Shown here piece by piece: positions 15,433 through 23,875 of a DNA stretch of 64,000 bases; positions within the stretch are counted from its first letter, which is position 1; each line of letters starts with the position of its first letter. Under the pieces are notes generated by a model. That model made no database searches. It was not told where the DNA came from and saw only the letters and a program-made list of their open reading frames with translations. This DNA is from JAJRZX01 sp964472295 (GTDB lineage Bacteria > Desulfobacterota > GWC2-55-46 > JADFVP01): contig CAYYJQ010000001.1 in the NCBI GenBank assembly GCA_964472295.1, positions 62,001-126,000 of the forward strand, read 5' to 3'. The translations under genes and the position numbers were made by a program.

Positions 15433-15588
15433 AGCGGCCAAAGGGGCAAGGGGGCAAAGGGGGCACAAGGGAGGCAAAGGGGTAATCTTGTAGGGTGGGC
15501 TGTGCCCACCAAAAAGAAGGCCTGCTTACCTTTAACTTCTTGCCTTTAAAGAGGCCGGCGACTTAACTAAAAAAACTTAACAGGACCA
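15433..15588 (+). other. G-rich spacer with hairpin between atpD and atpC
   Basis: Between 15443 and 15482 there are five G runs (4, 5, 5, 3 and 4 bases) spaced by CAA or CAAA, able to form a G-quadruplex in DNA or in the operon mRNA. It is followed at about 15492-15510 by a perfect hairpin, GGTGGGC-TGT-GCCCACC. No gene is present. The other gaps in this operon lack such elements. Confidence 0.5.
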
Positions 15589-16002
15589 ATGGCAAACACC
15601 TTTTTACTTGAAGTAATAACGCCCTCAAGAAAACTCCTGTCTCTTGAGGCCGAGGAACTCACGGCCCCTGGAGAGGTAGGCGAGTTCGGCATCCTTGCCG
15701 GGCATATGCACTTTTTCTCCCTCTTGAAGGCCGGCGAGGTAAGTTACAAGTCCGGCTCAGGCAAGGGGCGCATAGCCATAAGCAGCGGCTACGCCGAGGT
15801 GGGCCCGGAGAAGACCATACTCCTTGTGGACAGCGCCATGACCGAGGACGAGATAGACGTTGCCGTGGCGCGCCGTGAGATAGATGAGACCACAGAGAGG
15901 ATAAAGGACCTTGAGCCAGAGGACCCGGCCCTTAAGGCCGCGGAGCAGGACATCGCCTACGCCGAGGCCCGTATAAACCTCAAAGAGGGGCCGGCAAAAT
16001 AG
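15589..16002 (+). CDS. atpC: ATP synthase F1 subunit epsilon
   Basis: The protein has 137 residues, normal length. The N-terminal beta-sandwich (LLEVITPSRKLLSLEAEELTAPG) with GEFGILAGHMHF is typical, followed by the two-helix C-terminal domain that can inhibit ATP hydrolysis. It sits on the foot of gamma. The start has only AGGA three bases upstream, a weak site. It is the last gene of the operon and is followed by a strong terminator. Confidence 0.95.
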   Translation: MANTFLLEVITPSRKLLSLEAEELTAPGEVGEFGILAGHMHFFSLLKAGEVSYKSGSGKGRIAISSGYAEVGPEKTILLVDSAMTEDEIDVAVARREIDETTERIKDLEPEDPALKAAEQDIAYAEARINLKEGPAK

Positions 16003-16057
16003 ACAGAAGCAGGGGTCTTAACCACTGTTCGAGCTCTGAAAAACATATAATGGAATC

Positions 16058-16088
16058 AAAAAGGGCCCCTCTCAGGGGCCCTTTTTTG
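16058..16088. terminator. Intrinsic terminator after atpC, active on both strands
   Basis: AAGGGCCCCT pairs with AGGGGCCCTT around the loop CTC, followed by TTTTTTG. On the opposite strand the stem is followed by TTTTTG, so it may also end the recJ transcript that converges from the right. Confidence 0.9.
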
Positions 16089-16167
16089 TTTATCTACAAA
16101 GCAAGATGAATGTGCCGCCGTCTTCAAGAGAGACATAAGTCCTTTAAAAGGGATTAAAGAGGAGTCC

Positions 16168-17880
16168 CTAAGAAAAGGCCTCGTCTGTCCTCGATACCTC
16201 GCGTATCCTGAACCCTGGCTTTACCGCTCCGCCCCACTTGTCCGTATAGGGCGAGAAGGCAAGGGAGAAACCATCGCCTCCGAGACCCTTGAGCCCTGCC
16301 ATGCCAAAACCTATGCCCCGGGCCACCTCACCATTCTGGCTGAACCTGAAGCGAAGATGCCTTCCGCCCACCACCGTGGTGTCCACGAGCGTGGCGTCGG
16401 AGAGGCAGAGAAGGGGCTCGCGGTTGGCAACGCCAAAGGGGGCGAGGTTCTCTATCTCGGATATGGCCCGCAGGTTCATCTCCCCTATGGAGACCCTTGC
16501 GTCAAGTTCCACCTCTGGCACAAGGTCTTCATCGGTAAGCACTCCCTGGGCATAGCGTAGGAACTCCTCCCTGAAGGCCTCCACTGAGTCTCTTCCAATG
16601 GAGAACCCGGCGGCGGCCCTGTGTCCGCCGTAACGCTCAAGGAGTCCAGCGCAATTTCGTATGCCGCCGAGCATATCAAAGGCCTTCACACTCCGCGCCG
16701 AACCGCGGCCCACGTCGCCCTCAAGGGCTATCATCACCACCGGCAGGCCCATACGCTCCGTAAGCCGCGAGGCCACTATGCCGATTACGCCCTGGTGCCA
16801 GTTCTCAGAGGCGAGCACAAGGGCCTTTCCCTCACCGCTACTGCCCGCCATTACAAGGGCCTCGTCCAGGATGTCGTTCTCAAGCCGCCTGCGGGCGTTG
16901 TTGGCCTCATCAAGATCACGGGCAACATCCGCGGCCTCTGTATCATTCTCTGTTATAAGGAGCCTGAGGGCCTCTTCCGCCCTTGCTATCCTTCCAGCCG
17001 CGTTAAGCCTTGGGGCAAGTTTGAAGGCCACGTGAAAGGCCTCCACAGAACCGGGCCTCAGGCCAGAAACCTCTTTAAGGGCCTTAAGGCCAGGGCGCTC
17101 TGTAGAGGTGAGTTCCTTAAGGCCATGGCGCACAAAGACCCTGTTCTCCTCAACAAGGGGGACCATATCCGAGATAGTGCCTATGGCCACAAGGTCAAGG
17201 AACCTCTTGAGGTTTGGGCCCTTATCCTTAATGAGCCCCAGTTCCCGAAACCTTGAGCGGAGCGCCATGACAAGGTTAAAGGCAACGCCTACACCGGCAA
17301 GCCCTTTGAAGGGGAAGGCGCATCCAGGCTGACGGGGGTTGATGAAGGCATGGGCAGGAAGCGCGCGAGCCGTGGGCTCATGGTGGTCAGTGACGATTAC
17401 ATCCATGCCAAGGGACGAGGCAAAGGCGATTTCATCGTGATTTGATGTGCCGCAGTCAACGGTAATGACAACACGCACGCCAGCGCCCTGAAGGGCTTTC
17501 AGTGCCCCTTTGTTAAGACCGTATCCCTCGGACCTCCTCTCCGGTATATAGGTCTGCACCTCTATCCCAAGGGCCTTGAAAAAGAGGTATAGAAGGGCCG
17601 TGGCGCTTGTCCCGTCAACATCGTAATCCCCGTATACGGCTATGCCCTCGGACCTCTGAACCGCCTCCACAAGGCGGGCTACGCCCCGGTCCATATCCTT
17701 CATGAGAAAGGGGTCGTGAAGGTCCAAGAGCCTTGGAGACAAAAAAGAAGAGGCCTTGTCGCAATCGACAAGGCCCCTGTTTATAAGGAGCCGCGCTGTA
17801 AGTGGCAGTACCTGTAGGTCTCTTGCAAGCCTTTGTTCAAGGTCCTTCTGTTGGGGGCTTACTTTCCAGCGTTTTCTCAT
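16168..17880 (-). CDS. recJ: Single-stranded DNA 5'-3' exonuclease RecJ
   Basis: The protein has 570 residues, as expected. DHH-family motifs are in order: VYGDYDVDGTSA (about 82-93), VDCGTSNHDE (141-150) and VTDHHEP (163-169). The DHHA1 motif YGGHRAAAGFS and a C-terminal OB-fold region follow. RecJ degrades single-stranded DNA from the 5' end in recombination and mismatch repair, using Mn or Mg ions held by these Asp and His residues. It is encoded alone here, 370 bases downstream of the HD-GYP gene, with a dispersed repeat between them. Related bacteria often have recJ directly after secF; here the signalling operon lies between. Confidence 0.95.
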   Translation of the reverse strand: MRKRWKVSPQQKDLEQRLARDLQVLPLTARLLINRGLVDCDKASSFLSPRLLDLHDPFLMKDMDRGVARLVEAVQRSEGIAVYGDYDVDGTSATALLYLFFKALGIEVQTYIPERRSEGYGLNKGALKALQGAGVRVVITVDCGTSNHDEIAFASSLGMDVIVTDHHEPTARALPAHAFINPRQPGCAFPFKGLAGVGVAFNLVMALRSRFRELGLIKDKGPNLKRFLDLVAIGTISDMVPLVEENRVFVRHGLKELTSTERPGLKALKEVSGLRPGSVEAFHVAFKLAPRLNAAGRIARAEEALRLLITENDTEAADVARDLDEANNARRRLENDILDEALVMAGSSGEGKALVLASENWHQGVIGIVASRLTERMGLPVVMIALEGDVGRGSARSVKAFDMLGGIRNCAGLLERYGGHRAAAGFSIGRDSVEAFREEFLRYAQGVLTDEDLVPEVELDARVSIGEMNLRAISEIENLAPFGVANREPLLCLSDATLVDTTVVGGRHLRFRFSQNGEVARGIGFGMAGLKGLGGDGFSLAFSPYTDKWGGAVKPGFRIREVSRTDEAFS

Positions 17881-18113
17881 CGCAATAGGTGCGGTCCTTT
17901 CGAGGTTTTTTCGCGTAAGACCAACAGGGAAGATGGTTCATGGAACGCCAATATATTTTATATGCCCTGCCAGCCAAGGTCAAGAGGTGATTGGGAAAGA
18001 AGAATGGACCGAAAAAATGGTCTGGTTCATTAATGGCGGGCCATGCCCAGAGGAGGAGAGAGAGACAGGGCCTTCATTTTTCCGCCTCCTTTCCGGGACT
18101 TCATTCTCTTTAC

Positions 18114-18190
18114 GGAAAGTCTGATTAATTCAGACTTTCCAGCGGCGCATGGACGCGCCGTTGTTTTTAATAACTGTAAGTTGGTGAAAA
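18114..18190 (+). repeat. Dispersed hairpin repeat, copy A
   Basis: The palindrome has arms GGAAAGTCTGA and TCAGACTTTCC around TTAAT (18114-18140). A second hairpin, CGGCGC-ATGGAC-GCGCCG, and a tail ending TAACTGTAAGTTGGTGAAAATG follow. It is the cleanest copy of the 5' half and lies in the 368-base gap between recJ and the HD-GYP gene. The rest of that gap (17881-18113, 18191-18248) has no gene; CTGATTAATCAG, a perfect palindrome, overlaps the HD-GYP stop codon. Confidence 0.8.
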
Positions 18191-18248
18191 TGTGAGGTTC
18201 CTTTATATGGCGGGACATCTATCCGCTACGTCCCAGGCCCCTGATTAA

Positions 18249-19484
18249 TCAGCCTCCCGGGGAGATGAGGCCGCTTACAAGGGTTCGGACCACTGGCGGG
18301 TCGAGGTGCTCGGCAAGAAGGGGCACAATGGTCATGCGCCGCGCCTTGCCGTCTATCTCGTCGAGTATGACGCCCATGAAGGCCGCGACCACATCAGGGT
18401 CGAACTGTATCCCCGTGTTGTCCTTTATCTCACAAATGGCGTCCTTGAAACTGAGCCTCGGCCTGTAGGGCCTGTCCGTGGTCATGGCGTCAAAGGCGTC
18501 CACAAGGGCCATGACCCTCGCCCCAACGGGTATCTCATCTCTTTCGAGCCTGTCGGGATAGCCAGAGCCGTTTACCTTCTCGTGATGGTTGCGCGTCATG
18601 CGGGCCACGCCCTTCCAGGGAAAGTGGATGTTCGAGAGTATCTCATACCCCACCACGGGGTGGGCGTTCAGTTCCCTGAACTCGGTATGCGTAAGGGGGC
18701 TTGCCTTGTTTATGATAGACTTATCCACGGCTATCTTGCCTATGTCATGGAGGAGTCCGGAGACCCTTATGCCCTCCACGTCCACCTTGGACCATCCCAT
18801 CTTCTCGGCCACAATGGCGGAGTATGCCGAGACCCTGTGCGAGTGCCCCTTGGTGTATGCGTCCTTGGCGTCAATGGCAGTGGCAAAGGCGTGTATGGTA
18901 TCGCGGTAGACCATGGTGAGGTTCTCGTACAGTCCCTTGTTTTCGTTGTACTTGTGCATGAGGCGCGAAAAGAGGGTGTTGGCGTGAAGGCTGTATGAAA
19001 TATGCTGTGCCATGACCGAGAGGAGCTGCGTATCATATGAGTTGAACGCCTCTCCTGTAATCTTCCCGCTTATGGCCATGACCCCGAGAAGGTCGCCCTT
19101 TATGACAAGGGGCGAGGCCATGGTGAGCCCGAAGCGGAGGAGGTCCTCTGTCAGGGGGCCGAAGACCCCCCGTGCCTCATCATCGCCAAGGCTCAAAACC
19201 CTTCCGCTTGCCCCAAGGGTCTTTACCGTCTCTTTGCTCAGCATTATCGTCCTGCCCTTGAGCCCTGTAATGCCCTTGGCGGCAAGGGGAGAAAGGCTCT
19301 TTCTCTCCCTGTCATAGGCAAGGATAAGGCCCTTTGATGTGGAAAAGGACCCCATTACCATCATGAGCGATGAGCGCATTATCCTCACAAAGTCCTTGGG
19401 AGACGCTATCTCCTCGCCGAGCTCGGCCAGGGTATTAAGATGAAATATAAACTTCTCGAAACCTTTCTCCGTGGTGGACGTCAT
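18249..19484 (-). CDS. GAF and HD-GYP domain protein, probable cyclic-di-GMP phosphodiesterase
   Basis: From ATG at 19484, which has AAAAGGAG six bases upstream, the protein has 411 residues; the longer frame to 19592 has no such site. A GAF-like sensor domain occupies about 15-165. The HD-GYP domain follows with HSHR, LLHDIGKI (H246, D247), NAHPVVGYEIL, NHHEKVNGSGYPDRL (GYP at 308-310) and ALVDAFDAMTTDRPYRP. These are the metal- and substrate-binding residues of active enzymes that break down cyclic-di-GMP. It is the last gene of a same-strand set that begins with a GGDEF cyclase, so synthesis and breakdown are encoded together. It may have a separate ribosome site after a 145-base gap. Confidence 0.9.
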   Translation of the reverse strand: MTSTTEKGFEKFIFHLNTLAELGEEIASPKDFVRIMRSSLMMVMGSFSTSKGLILAYDRERKSLSPLAAKGITGLKGRTIMLSKETVKTLGASGRVLSLGDDEARGVFGPLTEDLLRFGLTMASPLVIKGDLLGVMAISGKITGEAFNSYDTQLLSVMAQHISYSLHANTLFSRLMHKYNENKGLYENLTMVYRDTIHAFATAIDAKDAYTKGHSHRVSAYSAIVAEKMGWSKVDVEGIRVSGLLHDIGKIAVDKSIINKASPLTHTEFRELNAHPVVGYEILSNIHFPWKGVARMTRNHHEKVNGSGYPDRLERDEIPVGARVMALVDAFDAMTTDRPYRPRLSFKDAICEIKDNTGIQFDPDVVAAFMGVILDEIDGKARRMTIVPLLAEHLDPPVVRTLVSGLISPGG

Positions 19485-19629
19485 ATCCGCTCCTTTTATA
19501 TTTTTTCCAGGTAGTTCCGAATAATTCGTCGGATATTTTTCTTCTTCCGGCCCTGTCTGGGGCTTGCCCGCGGGAAGAGGCCTGCGCCCCATGGTCCGGA
19601 GTCAGAACATGAACAAGACCGGCCCGGGC

Positions 19630-20001
19630 TTACACAGCGAGTTCGCTGACCTTTACGCTCTCCACCTTCAGGGCCTCTTCCTCGGTGCCGTAGATTGCGA
19701 CGCTCTCCGTAAGGCCCACTATCTTGAGGACATCATAGGCCACGCTGTTAAGCCCTGAAAAAGAGACCCTTGCCCCAACGCCCTTAACCTTCTCAATAAT
19801 GCTTATGAGTATGGAGATGCCTATGGAATTTATTATATCCGTGCGGGAAAAATCAAGGATAATACCCCTGCACCTGTCCTTGAGAAAGGTCTCGCATATA
19901 TCCTCAAGTTTCTCCCCCTCTATATCATTGATATAATCCCTGGCGTAGACGACGATGACCTCACCGCAATCCCTGATGGAGTTACTCTCTTTTTCCGTCA
20001 T
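19630..20001 (-). CDS. STAS-domain anti-sigma factor antagonist-like protein
   Basis: The protein has 123 residues, a complete STAS domain. The region ILDFSRTDIINSIGISIL matches the switch segment in which a serine (here in INSIG) is phosphorylated by a partner kinase. It overlaps the end of the ATPase/HATPase gene by 20 bases, so the two are translationally coupled. That gene ends in a SpoIIAB-like kinase domain, the natural partner. Together they would form a partner-switching pair controlling a third protein, perhaps the HD-GYP or GGDEF enzyme or a sigma factor encoded elsewhere (inference). Confidence 0.85.
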   Translation of the reverse strand: MTEKESNSIRDCGEVIVVYARDYINDIEGEKLEDICETFLKDRCRGIILDFSRTDIINSIGISILISIIEKVKGVGARVSFSGLNSVAYDVLKIVGLTESVAIYGTEEEALKVESVKVSELAV

Positions 20002-22210
20002 CGTCCTCTCCTTTACGCTTTAGATATTTTACAAGGACAAGGCGCGTCCCTCCGTCGAGACTCTCAAAACGCACCTCGTCCATAAGTCCCTTCATGAGTT
20101 CAAGACCCCAGCCCCTCTTATGGGGCAGAGCCCCCTTACCGCCTTTCTCGGCACTGCGGGCCACTACGCCGTCAAAGTCAAGACCCGGGTTTGATACGTA
20201 TATGGTAAGCATATCCGGCGCCGCCACGAACCTCAGACGCACCTTGGCCGATGGAGAGCCGCTGTGCTCAAAGGCGTTTATGCAGGCCTCCACCATGCTC
20301 GTCTTTATGCGCCCGATGGAATCCTTGTCAAAACCCATCCATGAACTTATCTCTCCCGCCGCGCGCACTCCCACGAGTTCGGCGTTCCTCGTCGAGGGAA
20401 GCACCATCTCGAACTCCCTCGTCTCCGGCTCGTCTCCCTCTTTGCGTTCCTTCTCAACTGGCCTCGATAACTTCCGGAGGGCCGCAATGGCCCCGGAGTC
20501 TGATGTAAAGACGCCCCCTCCCTCTTCTTGAAGCCTCAGAACGGCCTCTTCCGTAAAACCCTCTCTGCCCACAAGCCACCTTACCACCCTTACGGGACGG
20601 AACTCCCTCTGGAGAATCCTTGACCGCCGGAGAAAGTTATCAATATCACCTGTATTCACAGGGGTCTCAGAGCCCTTCACGCCCACAAGCCAGAGGGTCT
20701 CCCCGCTGGCGTCGAACCTTCCAGGCGCAAAGCCATGGGCCAGAACCACGGGAAGCCCGCTCTCATACTTCTCAAAGGCAGAGGCGGAAAAGCAGCCCGT
20801 AACAGAAGGCAGGGCCATGAGCACCTCATCGGACTGCCCCTGTGCTTCCTTATCTGATGCCGCACCTCCCGCGCCCACGTGGAAAAGGAACCTTGGCGCG
20901 TCCTGTCCGTCAAAAGCCTCAAGGGTTGCCCTCACCTCACGCATGAACCTGCCCTTGGCGTAATCAGAGGCCACGGAACGCCCGCTCTTTATCACATCTC
21001 TTATCATCCAGGTCATAGTCTCCTCCGGGCTCTTGCCCAGAAGACCTATGGAGCACATGTACTCGATATAATCACGGACAACGGGGTCGGATACAGACTC
21101 CAGAGAGCCCAGTATCACCTTTACAAGGTCAAGAGACTCAAGGACCGAGACCGTTCTTTCCATCTCAGGCACCTCCACACCAAGCATCTCAAGAAGGTCA
21201 TCAATGCCTACAGGCCCCTTTGATCTCATGACGGATTTAAGGACTCTGAGTCCGCTCTGCCCGAGAAGAGAAAACTCTCCGCCAAGGGCGGCCCCGAGGG
21301 CCCCTGAGGTAATCTCTCTCACATAGAGGGCCGAGAACCCCTTGAGTGTCTTTAAGGCCCCGGTGTTAGTGCTGGAAGCGGCACGAAGGATCTCTCTAAT
21401 ATAAAAGGGGTTCCCGCCGAGCCTCCTTGCGGCAACAATCACCACCTGCGGGTCAGCGGGCAGACCATACCCCCTTGCCAGTTCTTCTATCATGGCTCGG
21501 GCATCGTGGCCCGCGAGACCTTCAACCTCAATAGTCTCTGAAAAGACCGTGGAGGCCAGTTCCTGCTTCGTAACATTGGCCCCGGCGCTCGCAATGAGGC
21601 CGCCGAGTTCTTCACCAACGCCCCCAAGGGCCGAGGCTATCTCTCTTAAGATACCGGGGCCGCCCTCGTAGATACGGATGCCTCCGGCACGGTCCATGTC
21701 ATCAAGGAGGAGAAAGGCCGGCGAAGAGGTCAGGCGCGATAGCACACCCGGAACGCTGAGGGCGTTCCTGAGGAGAGCCATGACCTCGCCTGCGGCCTCG
21801 GCCTCGAGATGCGCCGAGATAAGGCGCGCGGCATCTGTCAGGCCCTCGTCAGAGAGGAGGAGCCTTAACTTCTTCAATGTAATCTGAGAAGTAGCGATAC
21901 CCGGGTCTCTGCGCATGAAAGCGAGAAACTGCTTTACAACCTCTTTTATGAAGTCGCCGGCAAACTCGGAAACAGGGGCACCGGCCCTGAACTGATAGTA
22001 CAGCGGTGTCACCGCGCCCTGGTTCCAGAAGAGGTCCCTGTGAAGCCTCCTCAGGACCTCGGTCTTTCCTATCCACCTTGAGCCCTTGAGAATAATCGCG
22101 CAGTCCTGGCGCGAAGGGTCTACCGCAACGCGGTAAAGCCTCTCCATAAGGTCTCTTCTGCCAAAGAAGAGACCTTCAGGCGAAATCCTGAAAATGGCTC
22201 TATTTTTCAT
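19982..22210 (-). CDS. AAA-type ATPase fused to a nuclease-like region and a SpoIIAB-like HATPase domain
   Basis: From ATG at 22210 (overlapping the GGDEF stop by 11 bases) the protein has 742 residues. The N-terminal part is an AAA/STAND-like ATPase: FFGRRDLMERL, Walker A GSRWIGKT (43-50), Walker B FLLLDDMDR (about 166-174), then helical regions. Residues about 504-560 (ETLWLVGVKG through FLRRSR and VRWLVGREGFTEEA) resemble a restriction-endonuclease-like fold, though catalysis is uncertain. The C-terminus (about 610-742) is an anti-sigma type histidine kinase ATPase: N-box MVEACINAFEHSG (639-651), VSNPGLDFDG and RGWGLELMKGLMD. It likely binds and phosphorylates the STAS protein encoded next. 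The longer frame to 22297 lies inside the upstream gene and was not used. I do not know a named family with this full layout. Confidence 0.8.
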   Translation of the reverse strand: MKNRAIFRISPEGLFFGRRDLMERLYRVAVDPSRQDCAIILKGSRWIGKTEVLRRLHRDLFWNQGAVTPLYYQFRAGAPVSEFAGDFIKEVVKQFLAFMRRDPGIATSQITLKKLRLLLSDEGLTDAARLISAHLEAEAAGEVMALLRNALSVPGVLSRLTSSPAFLLLDDMDRAGGIRIYEGGPGILREIASALGGVGEELGGLIASAGANVTKQELASTVFSETIEVEGLAGHDARAMIEELARGYGLPADPQVVIVAARRLGGNPFYIREILRAASSTNTGALKTLKGFSALYVREITSGALGAALGGEFSLLGQSGLRVLKSVMRSKGPVGIDDLLEMLGVEVPEMERTVSVLESLDLVKVILGSLESVSDPVVRDYIEYMCSIGLLGKSPEETMTWMIRDVIKSGRSVASDYAKGRFMREVRATLEAFDGQDAPRFLFHVGAGGAASDKEAQGQSDEVLMALPSVTGCFSASAFEKYESGLPVVLAHGFAPGRFDASGETLWLVGVKGSETPVNTGDIDNFLRRSRILQREFRPVRVVRWLVGREGFTEEAVLRLQEEGGGVFTSDSGAIAALRKLSRPVEKERKEGDEPETREFEMVLPSTRNAELVGVRAAGEISSWMGFDKDSIGRIKTSMVEACINAFEHSGSPSAKVRLRFVAAPDMLTIYVSNPGLDFDGVVARSAEKGGKGALPHKRGWGLELMKGLMDEVRFESLDGGTRLVLVKYLKRKGEDDDGKRE

Positions 22211-23750
22211 AAAGGACCACCTGGTTCTTGCCCCCGCGCTTTGCCTGATACATGGCCGCGTCTGCGCGGTAAATAAGGTCGTCTGTGTTGCGGGCATCCC
22301 CTGGAAACTCGGCTATACCTATGGATATAGTGGGCGACGGCCCGGTCACGTCTGGGGGCAGAACGAGTTTCTCCACATCAGCCCTGATCCTCTCGGCAAT
22401 GATGCTGGAATCGTTCTTAGATGTATGGGGAAGGATTACGGCGAACTCCTCTCCCCCGTACCTTACCACCACGTCCACGGTCCTTACGGCGTCTTTAATG
22501 GCCATGGCGATAAATTTCAAGGCATTGTCGCCGGCAATATGCCCCCACCTGTCATTAAAGCCCTTGAAGTCATCAACGTCTATGATAAATGCCGTAAACC
22601 TGTCACGAAGCCTCCTCACCCTCTCGGCCTCCTCGAAGAGCCTGTTCTTGAAGAACCTCCTGTTGTAGAGCCCGGTGAGGGCGTCTGTCATGGATATGGT
22701 CTTGAGCTTCTCGCTCATGTTATAGTATGCCCCTCTCTCAAGGGCTATGGTAGCGTAATGGGCTATGGAGAGAAGGATAAAGAGGTCACGGGGGATAAAA
22801 ACGTTGCTGTCACGTTTATCTGCAAGGTTTATTACGCCAATTACACGGTCGTAGAGTTTTAACGGCGCGGAGATAAAAGAACGTGTCCTGTAAGGCCGCT
22901 CGCTCCTCACCCAGGGCAGTTCCTTCTCAATGTCCTTTATCATGAAGGGCACGCCCTTCTCGGCGGTGCGACCTGATATGCCCTGACCTGTCTTTATACG
23001 CACGCTTTTAGCGATGCTCTTATCGAGCCCCTTGGAGGCCTTTATGCGAAAGACCTTGCTGGTCCTGTCAAATATCATGAGCGAGGCGCGCTCGGCGCCT
23101 ATCAAGTCGCTGGACTTGGAGAGGACGAGGTCATAGAGCGTATCCTTGTCTATGACCGTTGAGATGCTCCTGTATATCTCAAGGAGGCCGGAAAACTCAC
23201 CACTCTCGGAGGTCATGTCCGAGAGAGGGGAACACTTTTGTGGGGGAGCGCTCGTATAGGACTGAAGCGACTCGAGGTAGGGCACGGCGAGCCTCTTGAG
23301 GGTATCGGGAAGGGTGAAGAGCGATTCACCTGTTGTGGTCTTTAGACGCTCCATCAGCCCCATGCGCGTGCCCTCGCCAAGGCCTCCCGTACCCTTCATG
23401 AAGTCCTCTCTCTCTGAGCCCTTCATATAGCCCAGACCTCCCATAAGAACAAAAGAGCGCCCATCCAGAAAGACAGGGAGGGCAAAGGCGTACATGTTGG
23501 CGTGGCACTTGAAGATATGGGTGTCACCGTCGCTCAGGGCCCGAAGGGCGGCGCGCCGATAATCACTGATGCATCTTTCCCTAAGGTCGCCGCGCGTATT
23601 CATCCACGCGCAGACACCGGATTTGGCGCTTGGAGGGACCAGACACTCCCCCCTTTCATCATTAAGCGAGAGTGATACACCGAGAAGGTTCGAGAGCCCA
23701 TCCTGGAACTCACGCCACTTCGAGAGGTCAAAGCCAATCTCCGGCGCCAT
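22200..23750 (-). CDS. PocR-GAF-GGDEF diguanylate cyclase
   Basis: From ATG at 23750, which has GTAAGGA seven bases upstream, the protein has 516 residues. A PocR-like ligand domain (about 6-120, with C-rich CAWMNTRGDLRERC and FKCHANMYAFALPV) is followed by a GAF domain (about 189-340) and a GGDEF domain. The active site is GGEEF (432-436) and an inhibitory site RTVD lies five residues before it, so product inhibition is expected. The GHIAGD motif keeps the usual Asp, arguing against the hybrid cGAMP-making variant. It makes cyclic-di-GMP in response to small ligands (inference). Upstream starts (ATG 23798, TTG 23840) are possible, but the last would place an intrinsic terminator inside the coding region. 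Confidence 0.9.
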   Translation of the reverse strand: MAPEIGFDLSKWREFQDGLSNLLGVSLSLNDERGECLVPPSAKSGVCAWMNTRGDLRERCISDYRRAALRALSDGDTHIFKCHANMYAFALPVFLDGRSFVLMGGLGYMKGSEREDFMKGTGGLGEGTRMGLMERLKTTTGESLFTLPDTLKRLAVPYLESLQSYTSAPPQKCSPLSDMTSESGEFSGLLEIYRSISTVIDKDTLYDLVLSKSSDLIGAERASLMIFDRTSKVFRIKASKGLDKSIAKSVRIKTGQGISGRTAEKGVPFMIKDIEKELPWVRSERPYRTRSFISAPLKLYDRVIGVINLADKRDSNVFIPRDLFILLSIAHYATIALERGAYYNMSEKLKTISMTDALTGLYNRRFFKNRLFEEAERVRRLRDRFTAFIIDVDDFKGFNDRWGHIAGDNALKFIAMAIKDAVRTVDVVVRYGGEEFAVILPHTSKNDSSIIAERIRADVEKLVLPPDVTGPSPTISIGIAEFPGDARNTDDLIYRADAAMYQAKRGGKNQVVLYEK

Positions 23751-23802
23751 GGGGGCATCCTTACCACCTCTGCCTGTAATTACATGCGCTCTATCCATAA
23801 GC

Positions 23803-23875
23803 AAAAAAAAAGACCTCAATACATAAGAGTATTGAGGCAACCTTTACCCCGGCTAAAGAGACCCACCATGAGCCC
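23803..23875 (-). promoter_or_regulatory. Structured leader with attenuator upstream of the diguanylate cyclase
   Basis: On the minus strand the box GGGCTCATGGTGGGTC (23860-23875) is followed by a hairpin CTTTA-GCCGGGG-TAAAG (23842-23858) and by a perfect terminator hairpin CCTCAATAC-TCTTAT-GTATTGAGG with a T-rich tail of nine T (23803-23837). The same order, with 15 of 16 box bases equal and GCCTCAAT conserved, occurs upstream of the tetrahaem cytochrome at 3116-3227. A possible promoter (TTGTAT, 17 bases, TATTTT) lies near 23950-23980. The rest of 23876-24179 has no gene; a GGGGG-CCCCC hairpin lies near 23995-24016. Confidence 0.6.

Noticed and set aside
18194..18220. Third copy of the attenuator box (GGTTCC then ATGGCGGGAC on the plus strand)
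   Set aside because: Only a partial match, on the strand opposite to all nearby genes, and no terminator hairpin follows in the expected place.
22200..23750. Hybrid (cGAMP-making) GGDEF variant
   Set aside because: The GHxxGD motif keeps Asp where the cGAMP-making enzymes have Ser, as far as can be aligned by eye.
23751..23840. Longer start of the diguanylate cyclase
   Set aside because: The TTG at 23840 would put an intrinsic terminator hairpin inside the coding sequence, and neither it nor ATG at 23798 has a ribosome site; ATG at 23750 does.
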